DNA of 14,043 nucleotides from Chloroflexota bacterium (GTDB lineage Bacteria > Chloroflexota > Dehalococcoidia > Lucifugimonadales > Lucifugimonadaceae), in assembly GCA_016210435.1 (NCBI GenBank), contig JACQUF010000383.1, positions 1-14,043 on the forward strand, in the 5' to 3' direction. This document shows positions 1-7,031 of this stretch, one piece after another. The translations under genes were made by a program, and so were the position numbers. Positions within the stretch are counted from its first letter, which is position 1, and the number at the start of each line of letters is the position of its first letter. Below the pieces are notes generated by a model. The model saw only the letters and a list, made by a program, of their open reading frames with translations, did not search any database and was not told where the DNA came from.

Positions 1-948
1 CATGCTGATGTGCGCACAGGCAAAGACGTTAACCGGGCCGGTCCAGTCATGCGGAGCGATCGGCGTCTGATAGGTCTCGGCCAGCGCTGCGATCTTCTTT
101 GTCTCTGTGATTCCCCCGGTCCAGATGAGGTCCGGCATCACGATCTCGGCCGCGCCCTTCTCGATGAACTCACGGAACTGATACTTGCTGATGAGCCGCT
201 CGGCGGCACAGATCGGGGTCTTCGTCTCGGCGGCGAGCCGCAGGTGAGTCTCCACATTGACAGGGCGGAGCATCTCTTCCTGCCAGGCGATGTTGTATTC
301 CTCCATCGCCCGCACGATGTTGATCGCCGCGGGCAGCGACCACCGCCCTGCTCCGTCGTGTGCGATCTCGATCTGGTCGCCAAGCGCCTTCCTGATCCTG
401 GCGAGCGGCTTCAGCCCCTCTTTGATTTCCTTCCATGTGATCGACTGGCCGGCGTTTGATGCTCCGTAAGGCATCATGTAATACGCCTTGAACATGCGCA
501 GGCCTTCATCGATGTAGCTCTGCGCCAGGCCAACCGGGTCCCGGAGCTCCCACTCGTTGTCCTGGTATGGGCCGTAACTGCCGATCGTGTTGTAAATTGG
601 GATCCTTTCGCGGCACGCGCCCCCGAGCAGGTTGTAGATCGGTTGACCGGTAGCCTGCCCGGCGATGTCCCACAACGCTGTGTCTACCGCCGAAAGTGCA
701 CGAAATTCCGCGCCCGCGTACCCGAACGACTCAGCGATCCCGTACATGAGGTCCCAGAGCCGCTCGCGGTTCATCGGGTTCTTGCCGATCAGATACGGCG
801 CGTACACGTCGTGGATTACCGCAGCCACCGCGCGCGGCAGGTACCAGGTCTCGCCGAGTCCCGTGTAGCCGGCGTCTGTATGTACCTGAACCCACAGGAC
901 GTGGTGGAACTCCTGGACCCTGATCGTCTCGAGGCTGGTGATCTTCAT
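1..948 (-). CDS. Mandelate racemase/muconate lactonizing enzyme family protein (partial, C-terminus beyond the left edge)
   Basis: Enolase-superfamily enzyme of the mandelate racemase/sugar-acid dehydratase type, which abstracts the proton alpha to a carboxylate with Mg2+ assistance. The frame is open from ATG 948 to base 1, giving 316 codons with no stop; full members are about 370-400 aa. Residues 1-130 match the capping N-domain (GYTGLGETW, ALWDIAGQATGQPIYNLLGG). The barrel shows the presumed metal ligands D198 (AHDG), E224 (WQEE) and E250 (CAAE), and the His-Asp dyad D273 (MPDLIWTGG) and H300 (APHDW). The first Lys of the usual KxK motif is K154, but the second position is Tyr (FKAY). The start is supported by AGGA about 10 nt upstream. 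Reading the C-terminus would help choose between a dehydratase and a racemase. Family call is firm; substrate is unknown. SAR202-type Chloroflexota are known for many paralogs of this superfamily. Confidence 0.9.
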   Translation of the reverse strand, partial: MKITSLETIRVQEFHHVLWVQVHTDAGYTGLGETWYLPRAVAAVIHDVYAPYLIGKNPMNRERLWDLMYGIAESFGYAGAEFRALSAVDTALWDIAGQATGQPIYNLLGGACRERIPIYNTIGSYGPYQDNEWELRDPVGLAQSYIDEGLRMFKAYYMMPYGASNAGQSITWKEIKEGLKPLARIRKALGDQIEIAHDGAGRWSLPAAINIVRAMEEYNIAWQEEMLRPVNVETHLRLAAETKTPICAAERLISKYQFREFIEKGAAEIVMPDLIWTGGITETKKIAALAETYQTPIAPHDWTGPVNVFACAHISM

Positions 949-963
949 CTCGCCGTCCTATTT

Positions 964-994
964 GGACTCCTGCGGAGCTTGAGCGAAGTCGAGC
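964..994. repeat. Small double hairpin, possible interspersed repeat remnant
   Basis: Just upstream of the racemase-family gene, CTCC/GGAG (967-970/974-977) forms a 4-bp stem. It abuts an imperfect hairpin, GCTTGA (977-982) with TCGAGC (989-994), loop GCGAAG, with one T-G wobble. The core CTTGAGCGAAGTCGAG resembles a short motif I recall being dispersed between genes in many environmental genomes; that recollection is not checked. It could also act as a leader hairpin for the minus-strand gene. The rest of 995-1060 holds no gene or promoter that I can support. Confidence 0.3.
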
Positions 995-1060
995 GTTTGT
1001 GGGTGCGCCTCGACTATGAGCACGGCGGGGAAGTCTACTCCAGTGCGTTAACGTTGATAC

Positions 1061-1351
1061 ATGCTGGAACATAGGTTCATCCTGATCGACGGTCTCGACG
1101 CGGTCAGGCTCTGGGGGATGCATTGCGAGGGCGAGCCGGCTGCCCTAGCAACCCTGGTCCGCTACAACGCCGAAGATGTCGCCTCCCTTCCTCGTGTTGC
1201 AGAATTCGTTGTGGGGACGCTTGCCCGTGGGACACCGATGGCGAACGGGACGCTTGCACCGGGTCCCGACATCGATCGGGCGGCACTGACGTATGATCCA
1301 GGTCTGGTCGACTATCTCACCCGCGGCAGGCGAAAATCAGCATCGACCTGA
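1061..1351 (+). pseudogene. C-terminal remnant of a YprB-type RNase H-like exonuclease
   Basis: A 96-residue ORF whose residues 10-52 fit the end of the predicted exonuclease (YprB/RNase_H_2) domain: GLDAVRLW, then AALATLVRYNAEDVASLPR, matching the family pattern of a Val-Arg-Leu-Trp segment, an ALxxLxxYNxEDV motif and a Leu-rich helix. The Asp in YNAEDV is a metal ligand in this fold. The N-terminal two thirds of the domain, including the first DxE exonuclease motif, are absent. In this frame TGA (1055-1057) and TAA (1049-1051) lie immediately upstream, so there is no hidden N-terminus in phase. The tail (about residues 53-96) has no recognised motif. I read it as a truncated, probably non-functional gene. 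It precedes the PAC2 gene by 18 nt, so it may still be transcribed with it. Confidence 0.6.
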
Positions 1352-1369
1352 GGCGAGGGTAGCCAACAC

Positions 1370-2278
1370 GTGCCCGACCTCGAATTTACAGAACGCCCGC
1401 AATTGGACCGGTCGATCCTGGTGATGGCGTTTGCGGGGTGGTCCGACGCATCTGATGCGGCCACCAGAGCCGTGCGCTATATCGCACACAGTTACGGTGC
1501 AAGGCGCTTCGCGTGGATCGACCCTGAGGAATTCTTCGATTTCACCCAGCTGCGCCCGACGGTCTCGGTTGAACGCGAACGCCGCCGCGTCATTTCGTGG
1601 CCAACCAGCGACTTCTACTACTGGCGGAATCCGAGCGAGACCGGCCGGGACGTAGTGATGCTCATCGGGATCGAGCCGCACCTGCGGTGGCGGCGGTTCG
1701 CGTCACTAGTCTCCGAAGTTGTCGAGGCAAGCAACGTCCAGATCACTTTAACGCTGGGCGCGCTGCTGGATGCGGTACCGCACTCCCGCCCAGCCCGTGT
1801 GATGGCTACGGCAAGCGCAGAGGACCTTGGCGAAGGCTTCGAGGCGATCAAGCTCCCCGGTTCCCGTTATGAAGGCCCGACAGGCATCCTTTCGGTAGTC
1901 ATGGAACTGATGAGCCGCCGGCGTGTGCCCTGCGTCAGTATCTGGGGCCGTGCGCCGCATTACCTCCAGGTGCGTCCGAACCCGCAGGTTACGCTCGCGA
2001 TCCTGCGCGAGGCCCAGCAGTTTCTGCCGCTCAAGCTCGACTTCAAGGACCTGGAGAAGGCATCCGCTGAATTCCTGCAAGGCCTAACAAAGGCGCTTGA
2101 AGGCCAGGACCAGGTCCTGGAGTACGTCAAACAACTGGAAGCGCGCTATGACAGCGAGGTCGCCCCGTCTCCCGGCGTGCCCCAGTCAGGGCCCGAGACA
2201 CAGGCGCTGATCACCGAACTCGAACAGTTCCTTCGCCGGCGAAGTGGCGGCGATCAAGGGGATATCAATCGTGGCTAA
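1370..2278 (+). CDS. PAC2 family protein (proteasome assembly chaperone 2-like)
   Basis: 302-residue soluble protein of the PAC2 (DUF75/COG2047) family, starting at GTG 1370. Seen: the FAGWSDA motif at residues 21-27, WIDPEEFFDFTQLRPTV (49-65), GIEPHLRWRRF (100-110) and the GALLDAVPHSRP segment, all typical of bacterial and archaeal PAC2 proteins. The last ~40 residues are a helical, polar tail. Family members are related to eukaryotic proteasome assembly chaperones; the bacterial role is not established and no proteasome or ATPase gene is in this window. Its stop overlaps the most likely start of the next gene by 8 nt, which implies translational coupling and a shared role. The ribosome binding site is weak (GAGGG about 11 nt upstream). 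Family call is firm, function unknown. Confidence 0.88.
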   Translation: MPDLEFTERPQLDRSILVMAFAGWSDASDAATRAVRYIAHSYGARRFAWIDPEEFFDFTQLRPTVSVERERRRVISWPTSDFYYWRNPSETGRDVVMLIGIEPHLRWRRFASLVSEVVEASNVQITLTLGALLDAVPHSRPARVMATASAEDLGEGFEAIKLPGSRYEGPTGILSVVMELMSRRRVPCVSIWGRAPHYLQVRPNPQVTLAILREAQQFLPLKLDFKDLEKASAEFLQGLTKALEGQDQVLEYVKQLEARYDSEVAPSPGVPQSGPETQALITELEQFLRRRSGGDQGDINRG

Positions 2279-3050
2279 GCTCACCGAACGACTCGAAGAA
2301 CTGGGCAAGCAGTCGCCGGCGCCCCTGGGGTTCGCCAGGCCTTCCGCCCGGCGTCGCTCCCCGGCGATGCTCATCATCGGTGAGATCGGCCTCGCGGACG
2401 CGGCCTCGCGGATCGCAGCGATGCGGGACAACGCTGTCGATGCGTTGATCCTGCGTCTGGGCGACAAGCACGCCATTCCGGAAGACCTTGTGACGGCCCT
2501 GGACTCGCGTCACTGGGGTGTGATTTCGGGCGGGGCTACGGAAGATGAGGTCGGAGAGCTGCAGAAGGCGGGTTGCGACTTCATGCTCATCGACTCTGCG
2601 CAGGCGCCCGCTGCGCTGCTGAAAGAGAACGACATGGCCCGCGGGTTCGCGATCCATATCGGGCTGACCGAGGAAGAGGCACGCCCGCTCGAAGATCTTC
2701 CCTTCGAATTCCTCGTGCTTGAATCGAACCGCTCGTGGTGGCCCCTGACGGTCAACCAGGTGATGCGCATGCAGGGCGCCGTCTCGCTCGTGAGCAAGCA
2801 CATCGTTCTCAAGGTCGAGGCCTGCCCCCCGACAGGCGACCTCCCCCTGATCAGGGACCTGCCGATAGATGCCCTCCTGGTAGACCTGTCCCGCATGCCT
2901 GCGGTAGAGCTCGACGCGTTGCGAAAGGCTATCGACGAGCTCTCGCCGCGCAAACCGCGTTCGGAAAAGGGCCCGGCTGCCCTCGTTCCCAGAATTGGCA
3001 TGGGGCCGGCGCGCGAGGAAGAACATGAAGATGACGAGGACGACGAATAG
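2271..3050 (+). CDS. Conserved-looking hypothetical protein, predicted (beta-alpha)8-like fold, coupled to PAC2 gene
   Basis: I do not recognise this 259-residue protein as a named family. Start chosen at GTG 2271 because AAGGGG (2256-2261) sits 9 nt upstream and the start overlaps the PAC2 stop by 8 nt; a longer in-frame GTG at 2244 has no such site. From about residue 32 it shows eight regularly spaced hydrophobic strands, near residues 33-39 (MLIIGEI), 57-63, 82-88 (WGVISGG), 103-108 (DFMLID), 126-131 (FAIHIG), 147-151 (EFLVLE), 176-182 and 200-206 (DALLVDL), each followed by a likely helix. That pattern suits a TIM barrel. The C-terminus is a highly acidic tail (EEEHEDDEDDE). No signal peptide or membrane segment is seen. 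The intact frame, good ribosome site and coupling make a real gene very likely; no catalytic motif could be assigned. Confidence 0.8.
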   Translation: MAKLTERLEELGKQSPAPLGFARPSARRRSPAMLIIGEIGLADAASRIAAMRDNAVDALILRLGDKHAIPEDLVTALDSRHWGVISGGATEDEVGELQKAGCDFMLIDSAQAPAALLKENDMARGFAIHIGLTEEEARPLEDLPFEFLVLESNRSWWPLTVNQVMRMQGAVSLVSKHIVLKVEACPPTGDLPLIRDLPIDALLVDLSRMPAVELDALRKAIDELSPRKPRSEKGPAALVPRIGMGPAREEEHEDDEDDE

Positions 3051-3063
3051 CCCGTCCGGATGA

Positions 3064-3771
3064 ATGCTCCTCGCCTACTTTGACCTGCTGATCTCCAACC
3101 CCGCGGCCTGGGTCGCGCTGATGCTGGTCGCGATCGCGGGGATCATTTCGGCCGTCACGGTCCACGAGGCCGGGCATGCGTGGTCGGCCTTGCAGCTGGG
3201 TGACCCTACCGCTGCCCGACAGGGCCGGGTAAGCCTGAACCCGCTGCGCCACCTGGATCCCGCCGGCAGCTTTCTCTTCCTTCTGGTGGGGTTCGGCTGG
3301 GGCAAGCCGACCCCGGTCAATCCCGCGTACATGCGTGGCAATCCGGTAACCGGGATGGCCGTCACGTCATTCGCGGGACCGGGTGTCAATTTGCTCGCGG
3401 CATCGCTGTTCGCTCTGCCGATCCGGCTCGGCCCCCTGCCGTGGAACCCGCCCCTCAGAACAATCCCGCTCCTGGGAGCAAGCCCGCAGGAAGCTCTGGC
3501 AGACGTATTTGCCTATGCTATCCTCTTCAACATTCTTCTGGCGGCATTCAACCTCATCCCGCTGCCACCGCTCGACGGCTTCAAAGTCGCCCTCGGCGTA
3601 TTACCACGAGAAGCAGCGCGGGGCTTGGCAAGAATCGAGCGGTTCGGTCCAACGCCGCTCATTCTCCTGATACTGTTGGACTTCATACTTCCGTTCAGGA
3701 TCATTTCGAGTGTGCTCGAACCCGCAGTCAACTTTCTGGGACTGGTAATCGTCGGCGAACCGCTCCGCTAG
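3064..3771 (+). CDS. Site-2 protease family (M50) integral membrane zinc metalloprotease
   Basis: 235-residue membrane protein of the short M50 class. The zinc site HEAGH is at residues 34-38 inside the first long hydrophobic stretch (about 15-40). It is followed by the family-typical GDPTAARQGRVSLNPLRHLD (46-65), the FGWGKPTPVNP segment (77-87), and the second active-site motif NLIPLPPLDGF (163-173), where D171 is the third zinc ligand. Further hydrophobic stretches lie near 96-122, 148-168 and 196-232. There is no PDZ domain, so this is the compact type found widely in bacteria, which cleaves substrates within the membrane; its substrate here is unknown. ATG 3064 lies 13 nt after the previous stop with only a weak GGATG upstream; ATG 3121 is a possible later start, but the longer form retains the first membrane segment. 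Confidence 0.9.
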   Translation: MLLAYFDLLISNPAAWVALMLVAIAGIISAVTVHEAGHAWSALQLGDPTAARQGRVSLNPLRHLDPAGSFLFLLVGFGWGKPTPVNPAYMRGNPVTGMAVTSFAGPGVNLLAASLFALPIRLGPLPWNPPLRTIPLLGASPQEALADVFAYAILFNILLAAFNLIPLPPLDGFKVALGVLPREAARGLARIERFGPTPLILLILLDFILPFRIISSVLEPAVNFLGLVIVGEPLR

Positions 3772-3795
3772 ATCTGTATTTGAAAGGCGCCCGCA

Positions 3796-4803
3796 ATGCA
3801 GAAGATCACCATCGTTGGCCTGGGACTGATCGGCTCCTCCCTCGGGATGGCACTGAAGGCGCGGGCGAAGGACGTTGAAGTCACTGGCTACGACGTCGAC
3901 AGCAAGGCCCACAACCGCGCGCAGAAGGACGGCGCAGTCCACAAGTCCGAGTGGCGGCTTCCCGACGCAGTCCGCGACGCCGATATCGTGGTCCTTGCGG
4001 TCCCGGTCGGCGCGATGAAGGAGCTCTTCACCGACCTTGCTCCCCACCTGAAGCAGGGCGCGACCGTAACGGACACGGCCACCACGAAGCGCCAGGTAAC
4101 ACAGTGGGCCATGGAGATGCTCCCCGGCCACGCCGGGTTCGTGGGTGGAAATCCGCTGGCCGGCGGTGGGAAGAGTGGGCCGGATTCGGCTCGCGCAGAT
4201 CTCTTCGTCGACGCGACCTATGCCATCCTGCCGACGCCGAAGGCGCCCGAATCATCGGTCCGCGCGGTCGTCCAGATGGTGGAGGCGATCGGCGCCAAGC
4301 CGTTCTTCGTCGACCTGCACGAGCACGACACCGCGGTCGCCGCCGTGAGCCACCTGCCGATCCTGCTGTCCAGCGCCCTGATGATGGCTACCGCGTCCAG
4401 CCCGTCGTGGCGGGAGATCGTCAAATTCGCCGCGGACGATTTCAAGTCGATGACCAGTCTTTCAGGCGTCGACCCGGAGGTATCGATCGGCGTTTCTTCG
4501 AGCAACGCCGACATGCTGGTCCACTGGGTCGATGAGATAATCCGTGAACTCAATGACCTGCGGGCGATGATGATCCACGAGTCGCGCTCGGACCGGGACG
4601 GACCGCTGATGAAGACGTTCGTGAACGCATGGGAGGCCCGCAAGCGGTATGAAGCTGGCGTCACGATGACCGAGTTCCAGCGGCCGGCGGTCCCGACTGC
4701 CAGCGAAGGCATGTGGACGATGTTCCTCGGGGAGCGACTGTCGCGCGCATTCCGGCGGTACGGTGAGGAAAAAGAAGATCCCACCAAGTACCGCGGGCAT
4801 TAG
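3796..4803 (+). CDS. tyrA: Prephenate dehydrogenase family protein (TyrA-like, atypical active site)
   Basis: 335-residue TyrA-family oxidoreductase. Canonical TyrA oxidatively decarboxylates prephenate to 4-hydroxyphenylpyruvate in tyrosine synthesis. The N-domain has the dinucleotide motif GLGLIG (8-13) and D33 after the second strand (GYDVD), indicating NAD rather than NADP. VTDTATTK (91-98) and SHLP (185-188, H186) align with family motifs, and residues 183-250 match the helical dimerisation domain. Three positions differ from the canonical active site: the catalytic His of HPMAG is N119 (GGNPLAGG), the substrate-binding Arg of the TR motif is S221 (KSMTSLSG), and the Ser of the DVGSVK-like motif is T96. 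No ACT domain is present, but a basic tail of about 75 residues ends the protein. Ribosome site AAAGGCG precedes ATG 3796; aroA starts 6 nt downstream. Fold and context point to tyrosine synthesis, but the true substrate is open. Confidence 0.82.
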   Translation: MQKITIVGLGLIGSSLGMALKARAKDVEVTGYDVDSKAHNRAQKDGAVHKSEWRLPDAVRDADIVVLAVPVGAMKELFTDLAPHLKQGATVTDTATTKRQVTQWAMEMLPGHAGFVGGNPLAGGGKSGPDSARADLFVDATYAILPTPKAPESSVRAVVQMVEAIGAKPFFVDLHEHDTAVAAVSHLPILLSSALMMATASSPSWREIVKFAADDFKSMTSLSGVDPEVSIGVSSSNADMLVHWVDEIIRELNDLRAMMIHESRSDRDGPLMKTFVNAWEARKRYEAGVTMTEFQRPAVPTASEGMWTMFLGERLSRAFRRYGEEKEDPTKYRGH

Positions 4804-4809
4804 GCGGCC

Positions 4810-6135
4810 GTGATCAAGCCGGCGATTAATGCAGTCAGCGTTTCCCGCCCGAAGCGCCTGAGAGGCACGGTTACCCCTCCCGGCGACAAGTCGATCTCGC
4901 ACCGGGCGTCGATGTTCAATGCCGTGGCGAACGGCGTTGCGCGCGTCACGAACTACTCGACCGGGCAGGACTGCGCCTCTACCTTGCGCGTTCTCCGCGG
5001 CCTCGGAGTCCGCATCGAGGCGAGCCCCGCGGCCGATGGGCGCGGCGACACGCTCACGGTGCACGGAGTAGGAATGCATGGCTTCAAGGAGCCGGACGAC
5101 ATCCTCGACGCGGGCAACAGCGGGACCACGACCCGGCTGGTGTCGGGGCTGCTGGCAGGGCGGCCCTTCCAGGCCATCGTCACCGGTGACGCGTCGATCC
5201 GCAGCCGTCCAATGGGCAGGGTCATCGAACCCCTGCGCAAGATGGGCGCGACTATCAATGCGCGGAAGGACGGCACGCTCGCCCCGATCGTATTTCAGGG
5301 CGGCCAGCTCCGGGGCATCGATTACGAAATGCCGGTGGCAAGCGCCCAGGTCAAATCGTGCCTCCTTCTGGCGGGGCTGCGCGCTGAAGGGCGGACGTTG
5401 CTGCGCCAACCAGCCCTCTCTCGCGACCACACCGAACGGATGCTGACCGCGATGGGCGCCAGCGTCGGCTCGGATGGCCTCTCCGTCTGGGTCGAGCCTG
5501 GCGAGCTGCGCTCGCTGGACGTTGAAGTGCCCGGTGATGTCAGCTCCGCGGCATTCTGGCTCGTGGCCGCCTCGATTCATCCGGACGCAGAGGTTGTCGT
5601 CGCCAATGTCGGATTGAATCCCTCGCGTACCGGGGTGATCAGCATCCTGCGCAGGATGGGCGCCGACCTCGAGATCCGGGATGAACGAACAGTCGCCGGC
5701 GAGCCGGTGGGAGATATCGTGGCACGGACCAGCCGGCTCCGCGGCGTTGACATCTCCGGCGATATCGTACCGATTCTCATCGATGAAATTCCCGTCCTTT
5801 CCGTTGCTGCTGCGATCGCCAAGGGCGATACGGTCGTGCGGGACGCCGCGGAGCTCCGCGTCAAGGAGACCGACCGCATCAGGGCGACCGCCGCGTGGCT
5901 GACTTCTGCGGGTGTTTCGGTGGAGGAATCCAGAGACGGGATGACGATCCACGGGGCGGGCAGGCTGCGTGGCGCGGCTTGCCGGAGCTATGACGACCAT
6001 CGCATCGCGATGTCGCTGGCAATTGCGGGGCTCGTGAGCGAAGGTCCGATGCACATCGAGGGCGCGGGCGCCGCTGACATTTCATATCCGACGTTCTGGC
6101 GCGACCTCGAACTCGTGGGCGGCGCCATCGGCTGA
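4810..6135 (+). CDS. aroA: 3-phosphoshikimate 1-carboxyvinyltransferase (EPSP synthase)
   Basis: Transfers the enolpyruvyl group of PEP to shikimate-3-phosphate, the sixth step of the shikimate pathway, in the cytoplasm. At 441 residues it has normal length and shows the complete motif series: PPGDKSISHR (23-32), LDAGNSGTTTRLVSGLLAG (99-117), IRSRPMGRVIEPLR (130-143), VASAQVKSCLLLAGL (176-190), then DVSSAAFWLVAA, DEIPVLSVAAA with the catalytic Asp, RVKETDRIRA, and YDDHRIAMSLAIAGL near the C-terminus. The start is GTG 4810, 6 nt after the tyrA stop, with a purine-poor but G-rich GGCGG close upstream. Its product feeds chorismate and then prephenate, the expected substrate of the gene just upstream. 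Guanylate kinase follows after 16 nt, so all three are probably one transcript. Nothing suggests loss of function. Confidence 0.97.
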   Translation: MIKPAINAVSVSRPKRLRGTVTPPGDKSISHRASMFNAVANGVARVTNYSTGQDCASTLRVLRGLGVRIEASPAADGRGDTLTVHGVGMHGFKEPDDILDAGNSGTTTRLVSGLLAGRPFQAIVTGDASIRSRPMGRVIEPLRKMGATINARKDGTLAPIVFQGGQLRGIDYEMPVASAQVKSCLLLAGLRAEGRTLLRQPALSRDHTERMLTAMGASVGSDGLSVWVEPGELRSLDVEVPGDVSSAAFWLVAASIHPDAEVVVANVGLNPSRTGVISILRRMGADLEIRDERTVAGEPVGDIVARTSRLRGVDISGDIVPILIDEIPVLSVAAAIAKGDTVVRDAAELRVKETDRIRATAAWLTSAGVSVEESRDGMTIHGAGRLRGAACRSYDDHRIAMSLAIAGLVSEGPMHIEGAGAADISYPTFWRDLELVGGAIG

Positions 6136-6151
6136 TCAGGCGGGAGGAGGG

Positions 6152-6763
6152 ATGGCCGGCACGGAAGGCGAACCACTCCTGGTCGTAGTCTCGGGGCCAT
6201 CAGGCGTCGGCAAGGACACGCTCCTTGAAAGGCTCGCCGCGCGCAATCATGGCATGCAGTTCCATTTCGTGGTTACGGCAACCACGCGCACGCCGCGTCC
6301 GGGCGAGCTCTGGGGCGTAAACCACCACTTTGTGGACCGTCGAGGGTTCGAGCGGATGATCGCCGCTGGCGAGCTTCTCGAATGGGCAGAGGTCTACGGC
6401 AACTACTACGGCGTCCCGAAGGGCCAGGTCCGGCAGGCGCTGAACGCGCGGAAACATGTGCTGTGCCGGGTCGATGTGCAGGGCGCGCGCAGGCTGCGCG
6501 CGGTCACGCCCGACGCGGTGTTCGTGTTCGTGCTCCCGCCCACGCTGAAAGCACTCGAAATGCGCCTCCGCGCACGTGGCAAGGACTCACAGGAGTCGAT
6601 CCAGACCCGGCTCGCCGCCGCAGCGAGCGAGATCGAGGAGGCGCGCCTGTTCGACTACCGGATCGTGAACCGGGAAGGCGCGCTCGATGGCGCGGTCCTC
6701 GAGTTGATCGACATCATTCACAGGGAATCGACGCGCACGCCGCCTCGGACGGTCCGGGTCTGA
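6152..6763 (+). CDS. gmk: Guanylate kinase
   Basis: Phosphorylates GMP to GDP with ATP; essential in GTP supply. The 203-residue length is normal. Seen: P-loop GPSGVGKD (15-22), the GMP-binding TTRTPRPGELWGVNHHFV region (44-61), LEWAEVYGNYYGVP (76-89), the VDVQGARRLR stretch (107-116), and the lid region RLRARGKDSQESIQTRL (138-154) ending in the FDYRIVN motif (167-173). ATG 6152 is preceded by a strong GGGAGGAGG ribosome site (6141-6149). It is usually followed by rpoZ in many bacteria, but here a 43-codon ORF and a hairpin-rich stretch follow instead. Confidence 0.97.
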   Translation: MAGTEGEPLLVVVSGPSGVGKDTLLERLAARNHGMQFHFVVTATTRTPRPGELWGVNHHFVDRRGFERMIAAGELLEWAEVYGNYYGVPKGQVRQALNARKHVLCRVDVQGARRLRAVTPDAVFVFVLPPTLKALEMRLRARGKDSQESIQTRLAAAASEIEEARLFDYRIVNREGALDGAVLELIDIIHRESTRTPPRTVRV

Positions 6764-6765
6764 AC

Positions 6766-6897
6766 ATGCCGGCGCGGACGATGCGACTCCCGAATGTCAC
6801 CCTGGCGGGCACGTTCTACGAGCCGCTGCCCGATCGAACGTGGAAACGCGTGACGCCTCGGCTCGATGGGCGCCCGGTCCGGCCTCCAACGCGGTAG
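6766..6897 (+). CDS. Possible small basic ORF of unknown function
   Basis: A 43-residue ORF beginning 2 nt after the gmk stop, in position for translational coupling, and ending at TAG 6895-6897 just before the hairpin cluster. Its sequence is basic and Pro/Arg-rich (for example DRTWKRVTPRLDGRP) with no recognised domain, signal peptide or membrane segment. There is no clear ribosome site of its own. It could be a real small protein, a remnant of a decayed gene, or chance coding in G+C-rich DNA. I cannot assign a function. Confidence 0.25.
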   Translation: MPARTMRLPNVTLAGTFYEPLPDRTWKRVTPRLDGRPVRPPTR

Positions 6898-6903
6898 CGG
6901 GGA

Positions 6904-6926
6904 CCCCCTCCACCGGAAGGAGGGGG
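6904..6926 (+). terminator. G/C-rich hairpin after gmk, first of three; possible terminator
   Basis: Perfect 8-bp inverted repeat CCCCCTCC (6904-6911) and GGAGGGGG (6919-6926) with loop ACCGGAA. It lies 7 nt after the small ORF stop and about 140 nt after gmk. No T-run follows, so it is not a classic intrinsic terminator, but it could end or attenuate the upstream transcript or shield its 3' end. Confidence 0.4.
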
Positions 6927-6928
6927 CT

Positions 6929-6983
6929 CGGGGGTGGAGGAGTCCCCCGCCCCCTGACCCCCGCCCCACGGAGGGCGGGGGTC
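6929..6983. repeat. Two further tandem G/C hairpins, candidate REP-like element
   Basis: CGGGGG (6929-6934) pairs with CCCCCG (6944-6949) around a 9-nt loop, and GACCCCCGCCC (6956-6966) pairs perfectly over 11 bp with GGGCGGGGGTC (6973-6983) around CACGGA. With the hairpin at 6904-6926 this makes three adjacent stems within 80 bp. Several G-runs of five also make alternative pairings or a quadruplex possible. Such blocks are typical of repetitive extragenic palindromes; copies elsewhere cannot be seen from one window. Confidence 0.5.
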
Positions 6984-7031
6984 GTGCGTATCGCCTGCAC
7001 GATAGGAAGAATCAGAGTGAGGGGCGTCAGC

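Noticed and set aside
643..1074. 143-codon plus-strand ORF opposite the racemase-family gene
   Set aside because: It is antisense to a conserved enolase-superfamily gene and its tail covers the intergenic hairpin; no domain seen.
2244..2270. Longer GTG start for the barrel-like protein
   Set aside because: No ribosome site upstream; AAGGGG is placed for GTG 2271.
2265..3026. 253-codon minus-strand ORF opposite the barrel-like protein
   Set aside because: The plus-strand frame has a good ribosome site, coupling to PAC2 and regular secondary structure; the antisense frame has low-complexity charged sequence.
4462..6054. 530-codon minus-strand ORF opposite tyrA and aroA
   Set aside because: It is antisense to aroA with its complete motif series, is rich in Arg/His/Pro/Gly as expected for a shadow frame of G+C-rich DNA, and shows no domain.
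6840..7031. 64-residue N-terminal extension of the enoyl-CoA hydratase
   Set aside because: It reads through the hairpin cluster as Gly/Pro/Arg-rich sequence; ATG 7032 has a strong ribosome site and the normal family N-terminus.
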